64,000 nt of DNA, from NCBI GenBank assembly GCA_019751875.1, contig JAIEMV010000006.1:124001-188000 (forward strand), given 5' to 3'. The position numbers and the translations under genes were made by a program. The DNA comes from Hyphomicrobium sp. (lineage in GTDB: Bacteria > Pseudomonadota > Alphaproteobacteria > Rhizobiales > Hyphomicrobiaceae). Shown piece after piece: positions 16,886 to 23,679 of this stretch. Every line of letters starts with the position of its first letter. The first letter of the stretch is position 1. The notes below the pieces were generated by a model. That model was given only the letters and a program-made list of their open reading frames with translations, was not told the origin of the DNA and made no database searches.

Positions 16886-17278
16886 ATGGCCCGCGTCGTC
16901 AAACCCATCAAAGTTACCCATGCGCTGCGGCCGCCGCGCGTCTGGCCGCGCGTGCTCTGGACGCTGCTCCTCAAATTCTGGGGCCGTATTCCGACGCCCA
17001 CACCGCCGCCCATCGCGGTCGTGCTCAGCTATATCCCCGAAAGGCTGGTGCTCGTGCTCGGCTTTGCCGCGATGATCTGGTTCTGGGGGACCCCGCAGCC
17101 GCTGGTGGAACAAAGACCGCAAATGGGCCAGCTGATGCAGTGCCGCTATATGGGCTGGGATCTGGAGCCGCGCCGGGAGGCGCGGCTGGGTGATTGCGCC
17201 TGGGTGCGCTTTGAACCCGTGCCGCATTGGGTGTGGGAAGCGCTGGGCCTCACAGACTGGCGCCGAGCTTACTCATAG
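16886..17278 (+). CDS. Small membrane protein following the coupling protein
   Basis: A 130-aa protein starting 2 bp after the coupling-protein stop, so probably co-translated. A basic N-terminus rich in Trp and Pro is followed by one or two hydrophobic segments (AVVLSYIPERLVLVLGFAAM, about residues 44-66) and a soluble Trp-rich tail with two Cys. Family unknown. Its end overlaps by 10 bp with the converging 17269 gene. Confidence 0.6.
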   Translation: MARVVKPIKVTHALRPPRVWPRVLWTLLLKFWGRIPTPTPPPIAVVLSYIPERLVLVLGFAAMIWFWGTPQPLVEQRPQMGQLMQCRYMGWDLEPRREARLGDCAWVRFEPVPHWVWEALGLTDWRRAYS

Positions 17279-17508
17279 AGAAAATCATTCTCCAGGGAAT
17301 GCGCATGATAATGCGCGCAGAGGGCCCGGGCCTGCTGGTGGATCAGAACCAGATCTTCGAAGATGCGGGTCAGGGACGCGGCGTCAGGGTTCGAGGCATC
17401 GCCGGTTTGTAAGGACGCTCCGGCTCTGTGAACCGCATGATCAATGTGGTCTTCGAGGCTGTGGAGGTGGGTCGTAAAGAGAGCGGCAGCGAGAGGGCGG
17501 TGGGTCAT
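17269..17508 (-). CDS. Small His-rich hypothetical protein
   Basis: A 79-aa helical protein with regularly placed His residues (HLHSLEDHIDHAVH and ALCAHYHAHSLEND). AAGGA lies eight bases before the ATG. It is downstream of, and co-directional with, the 17593 gene. The His pattern hints at metal binding, but no family is recognised. A long plus-strand frame overlapping both minus genes has implausible composition. Confidence 0.55.
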   Translation of the reverse strand: MTHRPLAAALFTTHLHSLEDHIDHAVHRAGASLQTGDASNPDAASLTRIFEDLVLIHQQARALCAHYHAHSLENDFLYE

Positions 17509-17550
17509 GGTCAGGATCCTTCAAGAAAGAATGTGTTGAGCTTCGGAGAG

Positions 17551-17576
17551 GCCCGCCCCTCCGGTGAGGGGCGGGC
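17551..17576. repeat. Hairpin between two small minus-strand genes
   Basis: GCCCGCCCCT (17551-17560) pairs exactly with AGGGGCGGGC (17567-17576) across a 6-base loop. There is no downstream T-run on either strand. It resembles the other intercistronic hairpins of the island. Confidence 0.55.
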
Positions 17577-17592
17577 TGGCCGAGCGGCCGGG

Positions 17593-17877
17593 TTAGAAGG
17601 CGGGAGCCGCATAGTCGGGGGCGTCTGCGGGGCCTTCTTCGGTGGGAGCCGATTTCTCCTCGTAGCGCTGGAGGAAGGTGACGCCGGCGGAGCTCATATT
17701 GGCGATGTCGAAATCGTAGCGGATCACCGGAGGTTTGCTCGGGTCCTGACGTTCCCAGACACTGCCCACATCGCGGCCGGGGCCGAGGATTTCCTTGCCG
17801 TATTGGTCTGTGCCGACTTTCGGGCAGAAGATAATGCGGAAGAGGGGTTTTTTCTTTTGGGATTGTTGTTCGCTCAT
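17593..17877 (-). CDS. Small hypothetical protein
   Basis: A 94-aa soluble protein with a basic start (SEQQSQKKK), a core containing FRIIFCPKVGTDQYGKEI and VIRYDFDIANM, and an acidic Pro/Ala tail. AAAGGAC precedes the ATG, resembling the leader module found at other island genes. The composition suggests a small beta-rich domain; I cannot name it. Confidence 0.6.
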   Translation of the reverse strand: MSEQQSQKKKPLFRIIFCPKVGTDQYGKEILGPGRDVGSVWERQDPSKPPVIRYDFDIANMSSAGVTFLQRYEEKSAPTEEGPADAPDYAAPAF

Positions 17878-18451
17878 TGTGATGTCCTTTCATTCACTGT
17901 TTTGCACCTGGCTGAACCATCCAGCCATGCGCTTTTGGCTCATGCCCAAGTGCGGGACTGCAATACCCTACACGGCCCTGCGCAGGCCTTGGCCGGAGCG
18001 GGGGTGGAGCGGGCCGGTATTGCAGCAGGCGGTCCGACATATTCGAGGACAAAGACCGCCGGGCCCAAACGGGTATGAGAGTGCGCGTGGGTGAAGGCTG
18101 GATGGGATAAGCCGGGTGAGCAGATCAGCGGATGAACCGGGCTCGCTGGCTGAGCGGATCACGTCCCCAGAATACATGCTGCAATCGCTGAGCGGATGCC
18201 ACTATCGGCTGTTCTTGCGGCAAAGATCGGAGTTGGTATGCTTGGTATGGGCCGTCGGAACGGTCACCTGTTGAAGCAGACTGTCGCGGAACCCCCAGGG
18301 TGCAATGACTATGAGCTGGTGAGCGAACTGAAATCCAGATGGAACGACCGGCTTCACAGAGTTCGGCCCAAATCGCCACCACCGTACGATAAATCAAAAA
18401 TATAATCTTGACACGGACTATGTGGTATTCCTATTGTCCATTATAACCAGC
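17878..18451. other. Intergenic region without a supported gene
   Basis: About 570 bp between divergent genes. Open frames on both strands lack ribosome-binding sites and look random, with many Arg, Pro and Ser residues. The right end becomes AT-rich and holds the promoter annotated at 18408. Decayed coding sequence is possible, but I recognise nothing. Confidence 0.45.
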
Positions 18452-18461
18452 GTGGACAATA
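18408..18461 (+). promoter_or_regulatory. Promoter overlapped by a 9-bp-arm inverted repeat
   Basis: A consensus -35 TTGACA (18408-18413) is followed, 18 bp later, by TATTGT (18432-18437). The -10 is the left arm of an inverted repeat: TATTGTCCA (18432-18440) and TGGACAATA (18453-18461), perfect with a 12-bp spacer. A repressor bound there would block the promoter. Confidence 0.6.
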
Positions 18462-18700
18462 TATTGAATCGTAGACACCTTAGTGATTTGTTCAAAAGCT
18501 ATGCCGAGGCTTACCAACACGATGCCACGAACCCCCGTCTGGTAAAAATTGCAGCGGTTGGCGGCATGCTCGTCATGCCCTTCAATGTGCTTGCCGGCGC
18601 GGTAGTTTTGTCAGCTCCATCTATCGGAATTACGTTATCAATGCTCTGCCATGGAATCTCGCGGTTGGCGGCGTTGGGGTTGGATCCTGAAGAGCCCTAG
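18452..18700 (+). CDS. Possible small membrane protein
   Basis: An 82-aa frame beginning at GTG 18452, just after the predicted transcription start of the promoter at 18408, so the leader would be very short. It has a charged N-terminus (NRRHLSDLFKSYAEAY) and a hydrophobic half with GGMLVMPFNVLAGAVVLSA, probably two TM helices. There is no ribosome-binding site, and a farther GTG at 18422 would lie inside the promoter. The protein is unknown and the call is tentative. Confidence 0.35.
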   Translation: MDNILNRRHLSDLFKSYAEAYQHDATNPRLVKIAAVGGMLVMPFNVLAGAVVLSAPSIGITLSMLCHGISRLAALGLDPEEP

Positions 18701-18709
18701 CGTGCTCTT

Positions 18710-19132
18710 TCACTGGAAGACAGCGCATTTCAAGATGGCCTTCCGGACATCAGCTATGGTCGCGCTTCCGTTCGTCTGCAGGCAGGCCGTCATGAGCCGA
18801 GGCCAATCCTCCCAACTTCCGCTCGAAGCATGCGAAGAAACCTTCTTCAGGCAGTCTTCAAACTGGTCGACCAGATAGGGCCAGAGCTTCTTTGCGATAC
18901 AATATGCGTAGGCGGAACCGGCGATGATGTTCAAGTAGTCGAATTCCGTCGATCCAAGGCTACTGGTGCCGAATTCGATGCGCAGCCCTTGATCATCCTC
19001 TTGGCCTTTCTGTACTGACATCAGAATTCGTGCACCGCGTGATTCACGATAGGTCAACACTGCGAGGACGGTGAATGCATTCTCGTGCTCGTCCGTGATG
19101 ATTTCCTGAAACAATATTTCTGAGTATGCCAT
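18710..19132 (-). CDS. Hypothetical soluble protein
   Basis: A 140-aa protein with AGGGAG six bases before the ATG. It starts with AYSEILFQEIITDEHENAF, a beta-rich segment, and ends with a helical part containing LMTACLQTNGSATIADVRKA. It is convergent with the 18452 frame. Composition is normal for a coding gene, but no family is recognised. A small adaptor or immunity-like protein is possible but unsupported. Confidence 0.55.
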   Translation of the reverse strand: MAYSEILFQEIITDEHENAFTVLAVLTYRESRGARILMSVQKGQEDDQGLRIEFGTSSLGSTEFDYLNIIAGSAYAYCIAKKLWPYLVDQFEDCLKKVSSHASSGSWEDWPRLMTACLQTNGSATIADVRKAILKCAVFQ

Positions 19133-19537
19133 TCCCAGCTCCCTGTGAGGCGAACGTAATCGTTCCCGAAATGCGCCGCGGATTCACCTGCGGTCGAGCG
19201 ATCCGCGCGCCGCTTGAGTGTCATATGACGGCGCTCCGCCGCTGCATCGTAACAAGGTTTAAGCAACACTGGAATGGGTGGCGCCTCCTCAAAGAGGCCC
19301 CGTTCGTTCGCGCGATAAGCCCCGGCCACCCCGAATTGACATAGCGGGGTTTGAAGAAATTTTCACATGACGGCAATTCCGAACATTTGCACGAAGCCCG
19401 CGCTCTCCCTGCGATGGCGGTGCGCTCCTTACATGCGTCCGCAGTGAAGTTCGCATGATGGCATTTACGGGCGTTGCGAGAGACCCCCTCGTGTCGCCAG
19501 TATATTTGCATATTGCAAACAACAAGGAGAAATCATT
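19133..19537. other. Promoter-containing intergenic region
   Basis: About 400 bp without a supported gene. Near its right end are TATATT (19501-19506) and a TTTGCA...TGCAAA inverted repeat (19505-19519), followed by AAGGAG before the 19538 start. These are likely the promoter and operator of the repeat-protein gene. The rest shows nothing I recognise. Confidence 0.45.
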
Positions 19538-20620
19538 ATGACTAAACATATTACAGTGACGATGGGTGATGGGCAGAGCCGCGACTTGGCGGTGAGCGGA
19601 ATCAAATATCTCAAGATTATTCCGGGTGCCGGCAAGGGTGATCAGCCGGGCGGCTTTCAGACGAAATTCATCCTGGCCGGTGAGCGCGACCCACTTTATG
19701 CCAGGGAAACGGTCAAGGAGCTCCGCTCGGTTGATTGCCCGCTCGTCTATGTCGGCGGCGGTCTCTATGCCCCGCGGCCCAATATTGCGCGCCTAGAGGC
19801 ACTCGGGGAGGAGGAACGCACGCTCTTCGCCGAACAGAAAAAGGCCAAGGTGGATCACTTCCGCACCCGGGTTGTTCTGACCGGCCAGCTCGGATCGTTC
19901 TGGGCCACGAAGACGATCCCGGAGCTTAATGAGCGGGGCCTCCGTTTTATCGGGCTGGGGGATGGGAGCTTCGTGCATATCCAGAACATCCGTAAAATCG
20001 GAGAGCTCAGCGATGACGAGCGCCGCAAAATTGGCGAGCGATATGATCTCGACGCCAGCGGCTTTCGCACGCAGGTCTCGCTGCAAGGCGCAGAGCGAGC
20101 GAAGCTCGCGCGGCTGAGCATGGCCGAGTTACGGGCGGCCGGGCTCGCGCTGGTCGAGAGCGGACCTGGTGAGGCGGTGGTGGCCAGCAACATCAAGTTC
20201 TTCGGTCCCTTTGGGACAGAAGATCAGGAGCGACTGGCAGCCGCGCGTGAGGGGATCGATGCCGAGAAATTCGTCTCGAAAATCACGCTCGCCTGGGGCC
20301 TTGCACCGGTCTTGTCCGTGCGCTCTCTTGATGCGCTTCGCACCAGCCTCCGCAGCGTCAATATCGGCTATGACCGCCATGTGCCCGCCGATCATGTGGT
20401 GGCGGAGAAGGTCGAGGCTTTCACCAAGGACGATAAATCCTCGCTGGCCGAGGCGGGCTATGCCGTCGAGCGGGCGTGGAAGTCCAGCGTGGGCTTGATC
20501 AACGGCTTGGTGCTCTCACCAGCAACGCCGGAGCAGATTCGCCAGCGCTGTGAAAAGGCCAAGCAGGGCGCGGGGCTTCTCCCGTCAGGAGAAACGGCAC
20601 CGGATGTGGCCATCGGTTAG
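19538..20620 (+). CDS. Protein of four tandem ~68-aa repeats, unknown function
   Basis: A 360-aa soluble protein. It contains four diverged repeats starting at residues 40 (FQTKFILAG), 108 (FRTRVVLTG), 176 (FRTQVSLQG) and 245 (FVSKITLAW). Each has a strand, a TxxEL-type helix, a LxxVGxG-like turn and a ...NI strand. The pattern weakly recalls LytTR-type beta folds but lacks the usual HRS DNA-contact motif. AAGGAG precedes the ATG. The next gene (20692) carries a single related unit, so the two form a local family. Confidence 0.65.
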   Translation: MTKHITVTMGDGQSRDLAVSGIKYLKIIPGAGKGDQPGGFQTKFILAGERDPLYARETVKELRSVDCPLVYVGGGLYAPRPNIARLEALGEEERTLFAEQKKAKVDHFRTRVVLTGQLGSFWATKTIPELNERGLRFIGLGDGSFVHIQNIRKIGELSDDERRKIGERYDLDASGFRTQVSLQGAERAKLARLSMAELRAAGLALVESGPGEAVVASNIKFFGPFGTEDQERLAAAREGIDAEKFVSKITLAWGLAPVLSVRSLDALRTSLRSVNIGYDRHVPADHVVAEKVEAFTKDDKSSLAEAGYAVERAWKSSVGLINGLVLSPATPEQIRQRCEKAKQGAGLLPSGETAPDVAIG

Positions 20621-20630
20621 GGGTGATGGG

Positions 20631-20660
20631 GAGGGCGGGTCGCTGGGACGCGGCCCGCCT
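20631..20660. repeat. Hairpin between the two repeat-protein genes
   Basis: GGCGGG (20634-20639) pairs with CCCGCC (20654-20659), with further partial pairing inside. It sits between two co-directional genes and lacks a T-run, like the other intercistronic hairpins of the island. Confidence 0.4.
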
Positions 20661-20691
20661 TCCGCAAGCGAGACGAACAGGGAGAACCATT

Positions 20692-21207
20692 ATGAATCAA
20701 GACTATCTGAACTTTGACCGCATATTCCACGTCCACCGGTCGGACATTTATTACATCCGCAAGGCCCGCCATTTGGAAGTGGTGCCTGTGGAGGGCGATA
20801 TCGGGCTCTTTGAGCCGGTCAACCCGCAGGCCGCGGTCATTATCTTCGCCGATGCGCGGAAGCGGCGTTTTATCACCGAGATGCAGGTGTACGACTTGGT
20901 ACGCGGATCGCTGCCCTTCGTGGATCTGGGCGGCGGTCGCTATGTTCCGGCCGCCAATATTCGTGAAATCTGCGAAGCACCTGCAAATGCGCGCGAACAG
21001 GGCACGGAGATCTGGCTTCACGGACAGCCCTATGCCGTATGCCTGATGAGTGAAGTCCCCAAAACGGTCATGGAGCAGCGGTGGGAAACGGCGATGGCCC
21101 GCCTCCCGGATGCCCCAATCCCTGGCGGTATCAGCGTGCGTCTCCCGCGTGAGACGGAGCCTCCGCGGGTCCGCGGCAACGCCGCGCGCCATAAGCTAGC
21201 CGCGTGA
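20692..21207 (+). CDS. Protein related to the repeats of the upstream gene
   Basis: A 171-aa protein. Residues about 47-98 (TEMQVYDLVRGSLPFVDLGG, then RYVPAANI) align with repeat 1 of the 19538 product (TVKELRSVDCPLVYVGGGL, then YAPRPNI). The following TEIWLHGQPYAVCLM matches the opening of the next repeat. The start at 20692 follows AGGGAGAACC; an upstream ATG at 20623 reads through the hairpin and is unlikely. It is probably co-transcribed with the repeat protein and may interact with it. Confidence 0.65.
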   Translation: MNQDYLNFDRIFHVHRSDIYYIRKARHLEVVPVEGDIGLFEPVNPQAAVIIFADARKRRFITEMQVYDLVRGSLPFVDLGGGRYVPAANIREICEAPANAREQGTEIWLHGQPYAVCLMSEVPKTVMEQRWETAMARLPDAPIPGGISVRLPRETEPPRVRGNAARHKLAA

Positions 21208-21217
21208 GGGCCCGCCG

Positions 21218-21352
21218 ATGAGTTTGACTGAGGCGTTTCGGGCGGCACTCGCACCGGATAGGCAGCGTGATGAGAAAGGCTGCACCAAAAAGCGCCGCCG
21301 CACGATCAGACGCAATCGTTGGCGGACCCGCATCGCGAGACCCAAATTCTAA
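21218..21352 (+). CDS. Arginine-rich micro-protein (44 aa)
   Basis: A short frame 10 bp after the 20692 gene, with GAGGG upstream of its ATG. It starts MSLTEAFRAALAPDRQ and ends in a very basic tail, TIRRNRWRTRIARPKF. A diverged copy of the tail lies at 22808-22882. The two copies agree better as protein than as DNA, which argues for coding. A strong terminator follows directly. Nucleic-acid binding is a guess based on charge. Confidence 0.45.
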   Translation: MSLTEAFRAALAPDRQRDEKGCTKKRRRTIRRNRWRTRIARPKF

Positions 21353-21356
21353 ATCT

Positions 21357-21398
21357 GAGGCCCCTGTTCGCCACGAGCAGGGGCCTCACTTTCTCTTT
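21357..21398 (+). terminator. Rho-independent terminator
   Basis: GAGGCCCCTG (21357-21366) pairs perfectly with CAGGGGCCTC (21378-21387), followed by the T-rich actttctcttt. It ends the repeat-protein transcript. Confidence 0.8.
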
Positions 21399-21452
21399 CG
21401 CCACAGCAAAGACGATAGCGTCATAGTTTCCGTAAAGTGCGGTTGCGTACAC

Positions 21453-21686
21453 TCACGGACCAGATGGGGGTGACGCGTCGGGGTTCGACTTCGAAGCTGA
21501 CCGCTCGTCAAGCAGCCGGTAGGCAATCAGGGCCAGAAGGGCGCCCCAGGCGGCCTTATAGGAGGCGTCAAGTGCTGCTAGACCGTCTTGGCCACCACCG
21601 GACAGGTACACAAAACCACCAACCCCGGCAGCAGCTGTCGCACCGGCTGCAAAAAGCGCTTTGCGATTGAAAAGATCTTTATACAT
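21453..21686 (-). CDS. Small two-helix membrane protein
   Basis: A 77-aa protein starting MYKDLFNRKALF, with hydrophobic segments at about residues 10-30 (AAGATAAAGVGGFVYLSGG) and 42-58, and a polar Ser/Pro tail. GGAGG sits five bases before the ATG at 21686; a GTG at 21692 is too close to that site. It is downstream of the secreted protein 21733 on the same strand but has its own ribosome-binding site. Holin-like or small anchor proteins look like this; function unknown. Confidence 0.55.
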   Translation of the reverse strand: MYKDLFNRKALFAAGATAAAGVGGFVYLSGGGQDGLAALDASYKAAWGALLALIAYRLLDERSASKSNPDASPPSGP

Positions 21687-21732
21687 ATTCACCTCCGTTT
21701 CTTATTATATAGAAAGTTATAAAGACTGCGGA

Positions 21733-22569
21733 TTATTTTGCAAATGAAAAGCGGTGGTAATTGGCCCAGATGGAAACGATAACGCATCCTGCAATATAGC
21801 CCCAGCCAATGATCGGAACGCAACCAACTGCCAGTCGTTGTAACATCCCGCGAGCTGCGGTATCGGCAAGTTTAGAGCGGGCTGTCACCAAGAATGCGAC
21901 CATGAGCTTTAGGCAATCTTCCACTGCTGGTGCAAGATCATCCCATGATTTTGTGGTGATAGCTGATAGCGCCTTCTCTAAGGCTGCCTGAATAGCGGTG
22001 TCCCGGTTCATAAACTCGACGATCAGGCTCTGGTCAGAGACGACTATTCCGAGGATTTCAAAAATTATATCGCCGAGAACTACGATGTCGCTTTCTACAA
22101 CGCCAGGGACGAGAGAGGGTATGGGTGCCGGAGTGACCGCTGTAGAAGGCGGTGTGACAGGCAAATTTTCTGCCTCAAATTTCTTGATGATCGAGATTTG
22201 AATATCGACGGTCACTGGATCGAGCCTGGCACGATGCCAGTCAGGGACAAGCGTTGGGGCCGCTTTTACAAATGTGATAGAACGCTCAACCGTAGTGAAG
22301 ATCTCCGATCTGCGCGCAGCCTCCAAAGTTTTGCGGCGTGCATAGAAATCGGACGAGAGATACGTAAAAACATTGTTGTCCGGATAGGTCATTGCGGCGT
22401 CAATCGCGCGCTTCTCGACCAAGCTTACCTCATCGAGAGCCATCGTTATCAGATCACGATCTCTGTTGCGTTGGCCAAAGGCCTGCAGGGGCAGCAAAGG
22501 ATATAGCAAACCTGCGAGGCCAAAGGTTTGGCGTCGGGTCATCATGGAACGCGGCATTGATTGTTGCAT
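21733..22569 (-). CDS. Exported protein with Tat-like signal, unknown function
   Basis: A 278-aa protein whose N-terminus has a twin-arginine-like motif TRRQTFG and a hydrophobic stretch LAGLLYPLLPLQAFGQ. The mature part is helical, with a Pro-rich linker (PVTPPSTAVTPAPIPS, about residues 135-150), and its C-terminus is hydrophobic (VPIIGWGYIAGCVIVSIW), probably a second membrane anchor. The chosen ATG follows a run of nine G on the coding strand, which may serve as the ribosome-binding site. No family recognised. Confidence 0.55.
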   Translation of the reverse strand: MQQSMPRSMMTRRQTFGLAGLLYPLLPLQAFGQRNRDRDLITMALDEVSLVEKRAIDAAMTYPDNNVFTYLSSDFYARRKTLEAARRSEIFTTVERSITFVKAAPTLVPDWHRARLDPVTVDIQISIIKKFEAENLPVTPPSTAVTPAPIPSLVPGVVESDIVVLGDIIFEILGIVVSDQSLIVEFMNRDTAIQAALEKALSAITTKSWDDLAPAVEDCLKLMVAFLVTARSKLADTAARGMLQRLAVGCVPIIGWGYIAGCVIVSIWANYHRFSFAK

Positions 22570-22807
22570 GCTAGCCCCCCCCCTGTGTTCGAAGTCACTC
22601 TTCGTCATGAAAGCGTCACTGAAAGTTACGCGAATATGCTATCTCTGACGTTGAGCGTCGGCAACTTCGAGTGCATCGTTTATGAGCCACGTTTGTTTGA
22701 CAGTGCCGTGGCCCAATTTGTTGGTTTGACAGCGTGATCCTCTCGGAGATGAGTCTGAGCGATGCTTTTCCGGCCGTGCACGCCCAGGCTGGCGGTTTGA
22801 CAGGTAA

Positions 22808-22882
22808 GTGCGCACAAAAAAGCGCTGCGGAAGGATCAGACCCAACCGTCGAAGGGCGTGGTTTGCGAGACCACAATTCTAA
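22808..22882 (+). pseudogene. Second copy of the arginine-rich tail (24 codons from GTG)
   Basis: A reading frame encoding a 24-residue basic tail, ending RIRPNRRRAWFARPQF. It matches the C-terminus of the 21218 micro-protein (TIRRNRWRTRIARPKF) and stops at the equivalent place. The N-terminal part of the first copy is absent, and an in-frame TAA precedes the GTG. It may be a truncated copy or a shorter functional peptide. Confidence 0.4.
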
Positions 22883-22890
22883 ATATGCGA

Positions 22891-22920
22891 GATGCCGCTC
22901 CATCAGTGGGGCGGCGTCTT
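22891..22920 (+). terminator. Hairpin after the second micro-ORF copy
   Basis: GATGCCGC (22891-22898) pairs with GCGGCGTC (22911-22918) with one wobble, plus inner GC pairs, followed by a short tt. It lies at the same distance after the stop codon as the terminator after the first copy. Confidence 0.5.
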
Positions 22921-22956
22921 GCATAGGACGAACCGTTAAGAGTTCGGCGGCGTCGC

Positions 22957-23487
22957 TCACTCGAAAGCGGCGAGCGCGGGCTGATGCGGGCTGGTCTCTG
23001 GACCGTAGACGGCTTTGAGCTGCTTGCGGGCTTGGAGCCGGGCCGTGTCGATCGCGATGAGAAGATCGATGTCCTTCATCGGGGTAAACATCGTGCGGGA
23101 CGTCACATCGCGGCATTTGAGCTCAAACCGGGTGTGCGGCGTCGGTTGGCCAGGGTTATCGCAGTGGTAGTGAAACTTCTCCGCATTGCTCAGCCGCGCT
23201 ATGCTGTTGAGTTCGACGTTATCCGCGAACACCCAGCGGTCGCCGAGCTGAAGCGCGCCGAAGCCTGCGAGCTCTTCGGGTGTGGTCAACGTCATAAGCG
23301 GGCCCTTGCCCTGCGCATCCTCGAAGACGATCAGATCAATACCGGGGCTCCCCCCTGGAAAGGCTCTGGCGCGCTCGTCGGCGGTCATCAGACGCGCGAA
23401 TAAAACGTCCTGGCGGTTGATCAGCGCGAGCTTAATGCCGGCCATAGCAATGCGAACTTCAATATAATCCGGTGGTGAAAACTTCAT
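22957..23487 (-). CDS. Hypothetical protein
   Basis: A 176-aa soluble protein with MKFSPPDYIEVRIAMAGIKL at the N-terminus, a central region with GDRWVFADNVELNSIARL, and a basic C-terminal helix (ARLQARKQLKAVYG). The ATG at 23487 has GAGG six bases upstream; the ATG at 23499 does not. An AT-rich promoter region shared with the divergent 23680 gene lies upstream. No family recognised. Confidence 0.55.
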   Translation of the reverse strand: MKFSPPDYIEVRIAMAGIKLALINRQDVLFARLMTADERARAFPGGSPGIDLIVFEDAQGKGPLMTLTTPEELAGFGALQLGDRWVFADNVELNSIARLSNAEKFHYHCDNPGQPTPHTRFELKCRDVTSRTMFTPMKDIDLLIAIDTARLQARKQLKAVYGPETSPHQPALAAFE

Positions 23488-23621
23488 ATAAAACCTCATA
23501 AGTTATGAAAACAATGACGAGGTTATGCATTATATGGGTTTTAAATTGCAAATATTATATATAGGAACATATTCACATGTGGGGATTTTCTCGCTGCTTT
23601 GTTTGCAGTGGCGCATGTAAT

Positions 23622-23651
23622 TTGACTGAAGTGACGGTTGTGCGTTATAAT
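23622..23651 (+). promoter_or_regulatory. Sigma-70-like promoter of the 23680 gene
   Basis: TTGACT (23622-23627) and a perfect TATAAT (23646-23651), 18 bp apart, in an AT-rich stretch. The expected start is near 23658, leaving a leader of about 20 bases before GTG 23680. Confidence 0.65.
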
Positions 23652-23679
23652 ATTCATAATAATGAGTGCGTGAGATATA

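Larger units (their letters stand above)
22570..22956. other. Intergenic region holding the second micro-ORF module
   Basis: About 390 bp with three copies of GTTTGACAG (22695-22703, 22724-22732, 22795-22803), each containing a -35-like TTGACA. After the third comes the diverged arginine-rich micro-ORF and its hairpin. Otherwise I see no gene. Confidence 0.5.

Noticed and set aside
17428-18078. Plus-strand 216-aa frame
   Set aside because: Gly/Arg-rich shadow of two minus-strand genes that have good ribosome-binding sites.
18125-18397. 90-aa minus-strand frame in an intergenic region
   Set aside because: No ribosome-binding site, no recognisable domain; left as uncalled intergenic sequence.
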